Origin: Mycolicibacterium sp. YH-1
GTDB lineage: Bacteria > Actinomycetota > Actinomycetes > Mycobacteriales > Mycobacteriaceae
DNA length: 64,000 bases
Assembly (NCBI RefSeq): GCF_022557175.1
Contig: NZ_CP092915.1
Coordinates: 5,580,001-5,644,000, forward strand
Reading direction: 5' to 3'
The notes beneath the pieces were generated by a model. That model saw nothing but the letters and a program-made list of their open reading frames with translations, ran no database searches and had not been told where the DNA came from. This document shows, one piece after another, positions 48,276 through 57,743 of this stretch (the first letter of the stretch is position 1; every line of letters begins with the position of its first letter). A program made the position numbers and the translations under genes.

Positions 48276-49744
48276 GTTCCTTGGCGGGAAGAGCGTTCAG
48301 TGGCGCAACTGCCACCCTCTTCTGGCAGGGAACACGCATTGCACTTCTGGTGGTGTCAATCGTCGTACTGGCTCGATTGCTGTCGCCGACGGACTTTGGC
48401 CTCATCGCCATGGTCACGGCCGTCATCGGAATCGGCGAGCTGCTCCGAGACTTCGGGCTTTCGGTTGCCTCGCTCCAGGCAAAAACACTTAGTGACCATG
48501 AGAAGTCGAACCTGTTCTGGCTCAATACCCTGATTGGGGCATTGCTTGCCATCGTGGTGTTTGGCGCGTCGTGGCCCATTGCGCTTCTTTACGGCGACGA
48601 CAGGCTGATCGCGATCACGCAGGCCCTATCGATCACGTTCCTCATCAATGGCATTGCCACCCAGTTCAAGGCACAGATCAATCGTGACCTCAGATTCGTG
48701 GCACTCGGCGCGACCGAGGCGATTCCGCAGGCCGTTGGACTCACCGTGGCGATAGCAGTCGCTGCGTCCACACATAGCTATTGGGCGCTGGTTCTTCAAC
48801 CGCTTGTCGTTGCCAGCCTTGACGGAATTCTGTGCGTCGTGTTGGCGCGCTGGCGCCCGGGCAGGTACCGGCGCGGGGTGCCGATCGGAAGGTTTGTCCG
48901 ATTCGCGGGAGCACTCGTCAGCACGCAGGGACTTGCATACCTCTCAAAGAACATCGACAGCGTCTTGCTGGGCGCCCTTCGAGGTCCCGCAGAACTCGGC
49001 CTGTACAGCCGCGCCTATCAGGTGGTGGTGCTTCCGCTTTCGCAGATCACCGTCCCACTGTCTCGGGTAGCCATCCCAGTGCTGTCACAGCTGCAGGACA
49101 CGGCTCAGGTCTTCATGAGCTACCTGAGGACCGCTCAATTTGCGACCGTGACAGCGACCTCCATCTTCTATGGAGCGATAATTGGCTTCGGAGAGCCGCT
49201 CGTCAGGATTGCGCTAGGCAACCAGTGGATCGGCGCGATCCCAATTCTCCAAGTTCTCGCAGTATCGGGCATTTTTCGCGCACTTGGCCAAGTTCCGTAC
49301 TGGACCTTCGTGAGCTTGGGTCAAACAAGCAAGCAATTGTTGATCTATCTGGTCGGCCAGCCAGTCATCATCGCCTCGATTGCGATTGGGGCGATCTGGG
49401 GTGCTATCGGCGTCGCGACCGGATGTGCGGTCGGATACGCCATCTTCTGGATCCTGAACATGTGGTGGGCGGCCCGCGTCACAGGACTTCCGATAGGTCA
49501 GCTCGCTGCGTCCGGTCTTGGTCTTGTGGCGGTGTTTGCATTGCCCGTGGCCATAACGGGCGCATTCGCGGTTCACTATTTCGAGCATGACTGGGCAGCG
49601 CTCGCGGTCGGCGGGATCCCAGCGATTGCCTGGATTGCGGCCATGCTCTTCGGTTTTCCGCGCTATCGAGCCGAGATGATGCGGTTCGCCCGGCTTGCAC
49701 GACAACGCAAGGTGACATCAAGCGCAAGTGACTCACCCGCATGA
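48272..49744 (+). CDS. Wzx-type oligosaccharide flippase
   Basis: The 490-residue protein has about 12-14 membrane helices, opening FSGATATLFWQGTRIALLVVSIVVLARLL, followed by SPTDFGLIAMV. This is the MOP-superfamily Wzx/WzxC pattern. A YSRAYQVVVLPLSQIT segment in the middle is typical of WzxC relatives. It would flip lipid-linked repeat units across the membrane. Together with the polymerase and Wzz-kinase it defines a Wzx/Wzy-type pathway. It is coupled to the pyruvyltransferase-like gene. Confidence 0.92.
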   Translation: MSSLAGRAFSGATATLFWQGTRIALLVVSIVVLARLLSPTDFGLIAMVTAVIGIGELLRDFGLSVASLQAKTLSDHEKSNLFWLNTLIGALLAIVVFGASWPIALLYGDDRLIAITQALSITFLINGIATQFKAQINRDLRFVALGATEAIPQAVGLTVAIAVAASTHSYWALVLQPLVVASLDGILCVVLARWRPGRYRRGVPIGRFVRFAGALVSTQGLAYLSKNIDSVLLGALRGPAELGLYSRAYQVVVLPLSQITVPLSRVAIPVLSQLQDTAQVFMSYLRTAQFATVTATSIFYGAIIGFGEPLVRIALGNQWIGAIPILQVLAVSGIFRALGQVPYWTFVSLGQTSKQLLIYLVGQPVIIASIAIGAIWGAIGVATGCAVGYAIFWILNMWWAARVTGLPIGQLAASGLGLVAVFALPVAITGAFAVHYFEHDWAALAVGGIPAIAWIAAMLFGFPRYRAEMMRFARLARQRKVTSSASDSPA

Positions 49745-49931
49745 AATGGCAGCCGTCGCGAGTGCATCAGAATGCGCGCCACCCAGTGCTAGGTCCTTCC
49801 AGGAAAGACCGGCACCGCGCCGGGGAGTTTGTTACGTTTGGCATCGGTGTCAATAAGGATTTGGGGACAGATGAATCGTGTTTTCGGGGCGGCTCGCCAT
49901 ACCACGCGAGTGGGTTTGGTGTGATCTGTAA

Positions 49932-51272
49932 GTGACGTCGCTGCAATCGGCCCGTGCCAAATCCGGGCCACCGTTGAAATCTGAATCGCAGCCACTGCCT
50001 TCTCACCCTGAGGCCTTACGCCCGTCGTGGTTCTGGACCGGATTCTGGTCACTTATCGCTGCGCTGATTCCAATAATGCGGCTGCAGTCAGCCGAGGGCC
50101 TATGGCAAATGCCACTGCGACGCGTCAAGTACGTGATTTTCCTGGCCCTTATTGTCTCTGCGCTGTTCCGCTTGGTGGCCCGGCCGATCGGCCTTCCAGT
50201 CTGGCTCGGCGCGGCCGTGTTCATCCCATTCGCTGGCTTCCTATCCGGCTACTCCAGCTCACCAACCACGAGCGTCATCATGGCAACGCAACTTGCCCTG
50301 CTGTGCGCGCTGGCGCCGCTGGTTTTCCGGTACCACGTGGTGCACACACGGGATTTTCTGCCCTGGGTGCTCGGAGCGTTCCTGATCTCCCAGACGCTCT
50401 CCGCGACGGCCGGCCTGATTCAGCTAACGGCGGCGCCGGTACTCGGGCAGGCAGCCATCGCCGAACGATCGACGGGGTTCGCCGGCCACCCGAACACGCT
50501 CGGGATCATGTCTGTGATCGCCATCCTGATGACTCTGACCCTGATAGGGCAGTCGTCACAGCTCGTGAAGGTCGGACTGTGGGGTGCATTTGGCGTCAAC
50601 GCCGTCGCCTTGATCGCCACAGGCAGCCTCAGCGCGATGCTTGCGGGAGCGGTTGGCGCTGCGGTGGTGGCGATCGGTCGACGACGCGTGGCGTCGGCAC
50701 TTGCCGTCGGTGTAGCTGCGTGGGGCGCGGGCGCGCTCTTTGGACTCGGCAATACGTGGTTCGCCAATTTCGTGGAGTACCGAATCGCCCTGGTCACCGG
50801 CGAGGCTGCTTCTGCTGGTGACGCTTCGCTCGAAATTCGTGCTCTCACATACCAGTGGGCGTTTGAGCACATCTCGAACGATCCCGTGTTCGGCGTCGGG
50901 ATGGACAACCTCAACTCAGGCACGTTCAACGGCGTCACGGTCGTGCACAACTATCTGCTCCACGCCTGGTATCAGGGTGGTCTGATGCTCTTCCTGTGGT
51001 TCGTCGGAGTAACCGCAGTAGTGGTCGTCGGCACGGTGCGCGCAATCAGATCTCGGCGAGGTCTGGGCGGCGCGGCTGTCGCTACGGCGCTGATCGCTTT
51101 TGCGGCGACATCGAGTTTCTTTCTTCAACAGCAGTATTGGATACCACTGCTGTTCGCCGTGGCCATGCTGCCCGTCCGCCAGGACCGAGAGGCGCCATCC
51201 GAGGCCCCCGCGCTTGAGAGCCCGCCAACAGGTGCATTTACCGGCGACGCTCGCAACCGTCGCTGGGTTTAG
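49932..51272 (+). CDS. O-antigen polymerase/ligase-family membrane protein (Wzy-like)
   Basis: The 446-residue protein has roughly ten membrane helices and a Wzy_C region with RSTGFAGHPNTLGIMSVIAI and, before the last helices, a large external loop with DPVFGVGMDNLNSGTF and VVHNYLLHAWYQGG. The spaced HN/H motif is typical of O-antigen ligases and polymerases. It is the best candidate polymerase of the locus. The start is GTG at 49932 with a weak ribosome site. It is convergent with the GT4 gene; the two stops overlap by 4 bp. Confidence 0.88.
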   Translation: MTSLQSARAKSGPPLKSESQPLPSHPEALRPSWFWTGFWSLIAALIPIMRLQSAEGLWQMPLRRVKYVIFLALIVSALFRLVARPIGLPVWLGAAVFIPFAGFLSGYSSSPTTSVIMATQLALLCALAPLVFRYHVVHTRDFLPWVLGAFLISQTLSATAGLIQLTAAPVLGQAAIAERSTGFAGHPNTLGIMSVIAILMTLTLIGQSSQLVKVGLWGAFGVNAVALIATGSLSAMLAGAVGAAVVAIGRRRVASALAVGVAAWGAGALFGLGNTWFANFVEYRIALVTGEAASAGDASLEIRALTYQWAFEHISNDPVFGVGMDNLNSGTFNGVTVVHNYLLHAWYQGGLMLFLWFVGVTAVVVVGTVRAIRSRRGLGGAAVATALIAFAATSSFFLQQQYWIPLLFAVAMLPVRQDREAPSEAPALESPPTGAFTGDARNRRWV

Positions 51273-52513
51273 GTCCGGCGGCCGCGCCCACTCGCGACGT
51301 CACCGAGTACCTGTTCGAAGGCGTCGATAGCCACATCTGCATCCAGCACCTTCGCGCGGAAACTACGGCCGGCCGCGCCGTACACCGCTGCCCGCGCGCT
51401 GTCCGACGACAGCTCAAGAGCGGCCGCGAGCAGCGCCTCAGGGTCGCCAGCTGGCACCACTACGCCAGCCCCGGACTGCTCGATCTCCCCTGCGGTGATT
51501 CCGTTCGAGTCGGTGGCCGCGACGATCGGCCGTGCTGCATCGAAGTAGGAGGTCAGCTTGCTCGGCACCGCCATCGTGGCTACACCAGGCAGCTCGTTGA
51601 CCACCAAGCAGTCGGCGGCGGCGAGTGCGCGCCGATAGTCGGCATCATCCAATGGATCGACGAACTCGATTCTGTCGACTCCCCGCGCCAATTGTTCGAG
51701 CCTGTCCCGCTCACCGCCGTCACCGACCAGAATGAATTTGATAGGGACCCCACGTTCGTCGGCCAACCGCGCCGCCTCGACAATGTTCTCCAAGCCCTGT
51801 TTCGCACCCATGTTGCCGGTGTGAACTGCCAGCGCGACGTCGGACGGCCACCCAAGTGCGACGCGCGCATCGAGTTGCGATATCGAGGCCGTCGGCTTCA
51901 GATGGGTCCAGTTCCTGATAACGACGATGCGATCCCGCTCGACTCCCAAATCCTCGACGAGGTAGTCCGCAAAACGCGGGTGAATGGCGATGACTGTATC
52001 CGCGGCACGAAGAGCACACTTTTCGACGATTTTCGTAATCCAGATGGAAAGGCCACCCCCCTCCTTCGTCTCCTCCATCCCGAGTGTGTAAATGTCCTGG
52101 ACCCAAATGACGACACTCGGACGCGCAGGGGTAAGCCTGATACGCAATACCGCGATAGCAGTTGCAAACAGCGCAGGTGAAATTGCGACTACTACGGAGT
52201 CAGAGCCCAGTTTGCTAAAAAGCAATCTCATACCCAAGCTGAGTTCTGACAGTAACCTGCGCACTCCTCTCGGGGGTCGTGGCACGTAGTGGCGCAGACG
52301 GTGAACGGTGACACCGTCGATGTTCGCCGTACTTTTCCACTGGCCATATCCAGGACGAATTGCCCACTCGGGATAGAACGGGTGCGCGACGTACGCGGTC
52401 ACGCGATGCGCCCGCGCGCTGAGACCGGCCGCCAACGCTCCGGCATACGGTGCGATGCCCGTGGCGTCTGGGGGATAGTGCAGGCTCAGTATCGACACTC
52501 GATGTCCGCGCAT
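51269..52513 (-). CDS. Family 4 glycosyltransferase (WbuB-like)
   Basis: The 414-residue protein has a GT-B fold: N-terminal VSILSLHYPPDATGIAPYAGALAAGL, YVAHPFYPEW, and VVIWVQDIYTLGM. In the C-terminal domain ALAVHTGNMGAKQGLENIVEAARL, FILVGDGGERDRLEQLA and PSKLTSYFDAARPIVAA form the donor-binding EX7E-like region. WbuB relatives transfer sugars such as fucosamine in O-antigen units. The ATG at 52513 is preferred; a frame from 52570 adds an unrelated stretch. Confidence 0.88.
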   Translation of the reverse strand: MRGHRVSILSLHYPPDATGIAPYAGALAAGLSARAHRVTAYVAHPFYPEWAIRPGYGQWKSTANIDGVTVHRLRHYVPRPPRGVRRLLSELSLGMRLLFSKLGSDSVVVAISPALFATAIAVLRIRLTPARPSVVIWVQDIYTLGMEETKEGGGLSIWITKIVEKCALRAADTVIAIHPRFADYLVEDLGVERDRIVVIRNWTHLKPTASISQLDARVALGWPSDVALAVHTGNMGAKQGLENIVEAARLADERGVPIKFILVGDGGERDRLEQLARGVDRIEFVDPLDDADYRRALAAADCLVVNELPGVATMAVPSKLTSYFDAARPIVAATDSNGITAGEIEQSGAGVVVPAGDPEALLAAALELSSDSARAAVYGAAGRSFRAKVLDADVAIDAFEQVLGDVASGRGRRT

Positions 52514-53252
52514 GGCGCGACAGTACAAGCCGCCGGCTCCCGAGCGAACACAACCGACGACATCCTCCACGATGCAGCCCCCAACATCGGTGATAGTTCA
52601 CGGCGCCGGGGCCGGCCCCGCGCTTGGTCGACGAAAGAACTTGCTGGGCAGTGGGTTACTACGCCTACGCTCTGACACGCGTACGGAGGCAGCGACGCCC
52701 CGGCGGATGCGGCCGAGATGACTCCGGCGGGCAGCGTCAGCATTTGACGGCCGCAGCGAGTCTGCTGGCAGCGTCGCCACTCCACGAATGAGATGCCCAG
52801 TGTTGCGAGGCACCATCACAGTGCGCGATCACACGTAGCCGATGCACCACCGCCACGTCAAAGAGCACAACGAATCGACCTACCCGCGGCACCCGGCGGC
52901 GGCGCCCGCACTGCCAAGACCGTCCTAGCCGTTTGCCAATTGTTGAACTATCAAAGGCGTGCGACCGCGCTCACGACTGGCTAGCTGGCAACAAAGTCGC
53001 TGGAAACGACGGTATTTGCTGAAACTCAAGATCACCGTGAAACCTACTATCAGTACGGATTTGACGGGTGACAGGGTTCGCTGATCGCCTTGCTCGTCCC
53101 TTTTACTGGTGCTAACGTCAATTTCCTAAGCGAGGGCGAAATCACAAGAACTTCGCGATGGGAATCGACTGTAAAACGGGCGTGGGGGCTCCAAACCGCG
53201 TCGTGGACAGTTGTGGCCTTCGAGTGACCCGATGAGTGAATCTGGGAGAAGA
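52514..53252. other. Gene-free region before the sugar-nucleotide fusion gene
   Basis: About 740 bp separate two divergent genes. Small open frames exist on both strands, but none shows domain motifs or ribosome sites. The right end is AT-richer and holds a promoter candidate at 53090-53118. It may be a regulatory region or the scar of a lost gene. Confidence 0.5.
53090..53118 (+). promoter_or_regulatory. Candidate promoter of the UXS-UGD/sugar-transferase operon
   Basis: TTGCTC (53090-53095) and TAACGT (53113-53118) are 17 bp apart and 134 bp upstream of the preferred ATG at 53253. No other good match was seen in the region. Confidence 0.4.
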
Positions 53253-55577
53253 ATGGTGCAGCGGGCTGTATTAACTGGCGGCGCAGGATTCGTCGGCTCA
53301 CACCTCGCGGAGCGCCTACTGGCACGGGGCATCGAAGTCATCTGCCTCGACAACTTCATAACCGGGGCTCCGGAGAATGTCGCCCACCTTATGGGGACCG
53401 ACGGCTTTCGTCTGATGAAAGTCGATGTGAGCGACTATATCTCGATCCCGGGACCGGTTGACTACGTCTTGCACTTCGCTTCGCCGGCCTCGCCGGTCGA
53501 CTATGCCGGACTCCCCATTCAGACGTTGAAGGCCGGCTCGCTCGGAACGCTGCACACGCTGGGTTTGGCCAAGGAGAAGGGCGCTCGTTACCTGCTGGCG
53601 TCCACCTCGGAAACGTACGGCGACCCGCTCGTTCATCCGCAGCCCGAAAGCTATTGGGGCAACGTCAATCCGGTCGGTCCTCGAGCATGCTACGACGAGG
53701 CCAAGCGGTTCGCCGAGGCGCTCACCATGTCGTACCGGCGCAAGCACAGGGTCGACACGGCGATCATGCGCATCTTCAACACGTACGGCCCGCGGATGCG
53801 CGCGGACGACGGTCGCGCGATCCCGAACTTCATCACCCAGGCCCTGGCCGGTACCCCCATGACAGTCCAGGGCGACGGCAGTCAGACGCGGTCGCTGTGC
53901 CATGTCGACGACTTGGTCGAGGGCGCTCTGCAGTTGTTGTTCTCCGACCTGGCCGGTCCGGTCAACATCGGTAGCCCGCACGAGATGACGATCTTGGAGT
54001 TGGCCGATCTCATCCGCGAACTCGCCGGGTCAGACGCCCGGCCCGAGTTCGTCGAACGTCCACAGGATGATCCGTCGCAGCGCAGGCCCGACATCACCCT
54101 GGCGCGCACCGAACTGAAGTGGGAGCCAAGGGTAGATATCCGGGAGGGCCTGACGGACACCATCGCCTGGTTCCGCGACCGGTCCGAGGGCACCTCGCAA
54201 GCGGTATCACCTGCACTGCTTGGGTTTCAGGTCGAGCACGTGCAGCCGAGCCACAAGGTCGCGGTGATCGGCACCGGTTACGTCGGTGCTGTCACATCGA
54301 CGAGCCTGGCGTTCCTCGGGCACTCCGTCTGCGGCCTCGACACCGACTCGGCGCGAGCTGGGCAGCTCAACAACGGGCAGGTCCCATTCGTGGAACCGGG
54401 CCTGCAGGAGATGCTCACGGCAACGTTGGCCTCCGGTCGACTTCGGTTCACCGACCGCCCAGCCGAGGCCCTATCCGATGCGGACTTCGTCTTCCTCTGT
54501 GTGGGTACGCCACCTGGCCCCGATGGGTCACCTGACCTCACGCAGCTGGAGAGTGCCATCCAATCTCTGGCGCCGTACCTACGTGCGGGGGCAGTGATCG
54601 TCAACAAGTCGACCGTGCCTGTGGGTTCGGGCAACTGGACGCGCACGATTCTTGAGGACGCCCTCGAGGGCAACCGGCAGCTGTTCTTCCACGTCGTCTC
54701 AAACCCGGAGTTCCTCCGGGAGGGCTGTGCCCTCGACGATTTCCTCTACCCGGATCGCATCGTGCTTGGAGGCGCGACAGAGGACGTCAGTCGGGTAGCG
54801 GAGCTGTATCAGCCGGTACTCAATCAGTCATTCGAAGGTGGACGGCGAGATCTCCGACCGTCGCTCATCACGACTGAACTGGCGTCTGCCGAGATGATCA
54901 AGTACGCGGCGAACGCATTTCTGGCGACGAAGATCAGTTTCGCCAACGAGATGGCGCAGATGTGCGAGCTCTTCGGTGCTGACGTTCGTGAGGTCCTGCC
55001 CGCCATCGGCGCGGACCACCGTGTCGGTAACGCCTTCCTGAATCCCGGTGTCGGGTGGGGTGGCTCGTGCTTCGGCAAGGACGTTGCGGCGCTGATCTCG
55101 TCAAGTCAGGAGTATGGCTACACGCCCTCAATGCTGCAGGCGACGGTCGAGATCAACAAGACGCAGAGAAAGAGCGCGGTACGCAAGCTCCAGCGAGAAC
55201 TTCACATCTTGAAGGGACGCCGAATTGCGCTACTGGGGTTGACATTCAAGCCGGGCACGGATGACCTGCGGGATGCTCCGGCGCTGGACATCGCGCGACG
55301 GCTCCTCAGCGCCGGTGCCGTGGTCTCCGCCTTCGATCCAGTCGTCAAATCGCTGCCCGAGGAGTTCGGAGCAATCCGACTGACACGCGATGTCTACGAC
55401 GCATCCGACAGGGTGGACGCAGTCGTCTTGACGACGGAATGGCCTGAGTTCCTCCAGATCGACCCTGCCGCGTTGCGTCGAGTGATGCGTGGAGATCTCG
55501 TCGTGGACGGCCGAAACTTCCTGTCCGAAGCCAAATTCGCCGGTTCCGGCCTACAACTGGTCGGATTCGGCTGGTAA
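53253..55577 (+). CDS. Bifunctional UDP-glucuronate decarboxylase / UDP-glucose 6-dehydrogenase fusion
   Basis: One 774-residue chain carries two enzymes. Residues 1-312 are an extended SDR like UDP-xylose synthase: [34 protein letters not shown], Tyr147-x3-Lys151 in CYDEAKR, and NTYGPRM. Residues 334-774 are UDP-glucose dehydrogenase: [40 protein letters not shown] and the catalytic Cys606 in GGSCFGKD. Together they would turn UDP-glucose into UDP-glucuronate and then UDP-xylose. These are normally separate proteins. ATG 53253 has GGGAGAAG upstream; ATG 53232 or TTG 53211 are possible. The WcaJ-like gene follows after 31 bp. Confidence 0.92.
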   Translation: MVQRAVLTGGAGFVGSHLAERLLARGIEVICLDNFITGAPENVAHLMGTDGFRLMKVDVSDYISIPGPVDYVLHFASPASPVDYAGLPIQTLKAGSLGTLHTLGLAKEKGARYLLASTSETYGDPLVHPQPESYWGNVNPVGPRACYDEAKRFAEALTMSYRRKHRVDTAIMRIFNTYGPRMRADDGRAIPNFITQALAGTPMTVQGDGSQTRSLCHVDDLVEGALQLLFSDLAGPVNIGSPHEMTILELADLIRELAGSDARPEFVERPQDDPSQRRPDITLARTELKWEPRVDIREGLTDTIAWFRDRSEGTSQAVSPALLGFQVEHVQPSHKVAVIGTGYVGAVTSTSLAFLGHSVCGLDTDSARAGQLNNGQVPFVEPGLQEMLTATLASGRLRFTDRPAEALSDADFVFLCVGTPPGPDGSPDLTQLESAIQSLAPYLRAGAVIVNKSTVPVGSGNWTRTILEDALEGNRQLFFHVVSNPEFLREGCALDDFLYPDRIVLGGATEDVSRVAELYQPVLNQSFEGGRRDLRPSLITTELASAEMIKYAANAFLATKISFANEMAQMCELFGADVREVLPAIGADHRVGNAFLNPGVGWGGSCFGKDVAALISSSQEYGYTPSMLQATVEINKTQRKSAVRKLQRELHILKGRRIALLGLTFKPGTDDLRDAPALDIARRLLSAGAVVSAFDPVVKSLPEEFGAIRLTRDVYDASDRVDAVVLTTEWPEFLQIDPAALRRVMRGDLVVDGRNFLSEAKFAGSGLQLVGFGW

Positions 55578-55608
55578 CACCGCCACCTCGCATCCCCAAG
55601 GAGTCAGT

Positions 55609-57075
55609 ATGACTATCGAGATGCCGCCGAAGCACTCGCCCACCTTCAGTTCCTCCGGGCAAGCCACATCGGCACAAGCGGTGCCTCCGAATGACACCAG
55701 GCAGGCGGAGAAACTCGGCCTGCAACATCGTTACTTTCTCCAGATCGCCGATGTGGTCGCGCTGACGGCCTCCGCATTCCTCGGCGCGGTCACCCTGAGT
55801 CACCTCAGCGCAGAACGCGCAGGCAGTCTCGGTATTCGAGATGTCGCCCTCGCGGCCGTCGCAATGGCAGTCGCCATGCACCTTCACGGGCTGTACCGCC
55901 GACCCGCGTCGCGGCTGCGACCCAGCGAGTGGTGGCGACCCGCGGTCATCGCACGTTGCCTGCCCACCGCCGCCCTACTCTCCCTCGCCGCTGACGCCCT
56001 GCTCCTCCACGGCGAGCGAATGATGACCCTGACGGCTGCTGTGGCCATGACGCTGCCTGCGGTAGTCCTGGTCCCGCTCGGGCGCCGAATGGTCGTTCGG
56101 ATGTTCGACCCGACGGTCACCCGAATCCTGGTGATCGGGACCGGGCCAATCTCCGATCGACTCACCTCGAGACTGCAAAGGTGCCCCGACACGCTTGTGG
56201 TCGGGCATGTGGACGACTACGCCGCACCAGGCACGCCCGTCCTCGGCGGACTTGCCGACCTCTCCGCCGTCTGCACCGCATACGAGATCGACCGGGTCAT
56301 CGTCGGGTTCACCAACACCTCCGACGCCATCGTGCTCGAATCCCTTCGCCAGCTCCAGGGCCAGGTGCCTGTGTCGGAGATCCCGCGTTACTTCGAACTA
56401 CACAACTGGCGCAGCGAGGCCGAGGAGTTGCACGGCCTTACTCTGATGCACCTGCCCACCGCGTCGCTGGGTCCGACCGCCCGAATCATGAAGCGGCTCA
56501 TAGATGTCACGCTTGCAACCTGTGCACTGATGGCCGCAGCGCCAGTTCTGCTGATGGTCGCGGTGGCAATCAAGGTCGACACCCCAGGGCCCGTGTTCTT
56601 CCGGCAGGAGCGAATCGGCCGGGCCGGCAAGCCATTCCGGATCTTCAAGTTCCGCTCGATGACTGCCGACGCATGGCAGCGACGCGACGCGGTTGCACAG
56701 CTCAACGAGGTCGACGGACCGTTGTTCAAGATGGAGCACGACCCGAGGGTCACCCGGGTCGGTGCCTTCATCCGCAAGACCAGCCTCGACGAACTGCCTC
56801 AACTCATCAACGTGGTCCGTGGCGAGATGTCGTTGGTAGGCCCGCGGCCATTGCCGACCGAGGAGTCAGATCGCATGGATGGTGCGGCGCTCGCGCGCCT
56901 CGACGCCAAGCCCGGCATCACCGGCCTTTGGCAGGTGTGCGGTCGCAGCGACTTGGCCTATGCCGATCTCCAGCACCTCGACTCTGTATACGTGCGGTCA
57001 TGGTCCCTGATGTGGGATGTGCGAATCATTTTCAAAACACCAAAGGTTGTGTTCGCACGCAAAGGCGCCTACTGA
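55609..57075 (+). CDS. Polyprenyl-phosphate sugar-1-phosphate transferase (WcaJ/WbaP-type initiating enzyme)
   Basis: The 488-residue protein has four N-terminal membrane helices (about 45-65, 75-95, 115-135 and 140-160), a CoA-binding-like middle domain (ILVIGTGPISDRL) and a C-terminal bacterial sugar transferase domain. That domain has KRLIDVTLATCALM, PGPVFFRQERIGRAGKPF, FRIFKFRSM, VTRVGAFIRKTSLDELPQL and SLVGPRPLP, all diagnostic. It starts the repeat unit on undecaprenyl- or decaprenyl-phosphate, typically with glucose- or galactose-1-phosphate. AAGGAG precedes the ATG at 55609. The phosphatase gene begins 20 bp after its stop. Confidence 0.94.
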   Translation: MTIEMPPKHSPTFSSSGQATSAQAVPPNDTRQAEKLGLQHRYFLQIADVVALTASAFLGAVTLSHLSAERAGSLGIRDVALAAVAMAVAMHLHGLYRRPASRLRPSEWWRPAVIARCLPTAALLSLAADALLLHGERMMTLTAAVAMTLPAVVLVPLGRRMVVRMFDPTVTRILVIGTGPISDRLTSRLQRCPDTLVVGHVDDYAAPGTPVLGGLADLSAVCTAYEIDRVIVGFTNTSDAIVLESLRQLQGQVPVSEIPRYFELHNWRSEAEELHGLTLMHLPTASLGPTARIMKRLIDVTLATCALMAAAPVLLMVAVAIKVDTPGPVFFRQERIGRAGKPFRIFKFRSMTADAWQRRDAVAQLNEVDGPLFKMEHDPRVTRVGAFIRKTSLDELPQLINVVRGEMSLVGPRPLPTEESDRMDGAALARLDAKPGITGLWQVCGRSDLAYADLQHLDSVYVRSWSLMWDVRIIFKTPKVVFARKGAY

Positions 57076-57095
57076 CTCTCGACCGAGGAGTTGCT

Positions 57096-57614
57096 CTGCA
57101 CGTCCTGTTTGTCTGCACTGGAAACATCTGTCGGTCGCCTACGGCGGAACGACTTGCCGCCGCCTACGGCGCTGCGCGTCGACTCCCTGACTTCAAAGTA
57201 TCCAGCGCTGGAACACGCGCGGTGATCTCGCATCCGATTCACCAATCCGCAGCCCTAGCCCTCGAGAAGCTGGGTGGTGACGTAGCCAACTTCACCGCGC
57301 GACAGCTCACGTCCAAGGTCGCGTCGAATGCAGATCTTGTTCTCACCATGACAAGGGCGCATCGCGACGCGGTCCTGGAACTTGCTCCGCGCCAACTCCA
57401 CAGGACCTTCACGCTCCGCGAAGCCGCCCGCATCGTATCCGAGTGCGATGCCCAAGATATCGCGGACCTCGCGGCACTCCGCCCCCACTCGGCCGCGCCG
57501 GAGCTGTCGGACATTCCCGACCCCATTGGTCAGAGCGAAGAGGTCTTCGCAAGGGTGAGTGAGGAGATCGCCGAACTCCTCCCGCCGATACTCGAGCTCT
57601 GCCGTCGCACTTGA
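57096..57614 (+). CDS. Low-molecular-weight protein tyrosine phosphatase (Wzb-type), apparent CTG start
   Basis: The 172-residue frame begins LHVLFVCTGNICRSPTAE, aligning exactly with the MHVLFVCTGN start of the family. The P-loop is Cys7-x5-Arg13 and the general acid is Asp142 in DIPDPIG. No ATG, GTG or TTG lies in frame nearby; the first codon is CTG at 57096, with GAGGAG 5 nt upstream. It would dephosphorylate the tyrosine cluster of the Wzz-BY-kinase. A CTG start is rare, so a sequencing error or translational coupling with the upstream gene are alternatives. Confidence 0.85.
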   Translation: MHVLFVCTGNICRSPTAERLAAAYGAARRLPDFKVSSAGTRAVISHPIHQSAALALEKLGGDVANFTARQLTSKVASNADLVLTMTRAHRDAVLELAPRQLHRTFTLREAARIVSECDAQDIADLAALRPHSAAPELSDIPDPIGQSEEVFARVSEEIAELLPPILELCRRT

Positions 57615-57743
57615 TCCGTTAGGACTTGCGGATCCAACAGGACGTGGGCTTCCACGCGCCAAGGGGCCATTGGTGGCATTCGTCATGAGCGGGTATGAAG
57701 AAAGGACTACGTCTGAGGGGGCCCGCTGAACATCAGCCGACGA

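Noticed and set aside
56181..57095. Long frame running into the phosphatase gene from within the sugar transferase gene
   Set aside because: The upstream part is an Arg-rich shadow of the transferase; only the region from 57096 shows real homology.
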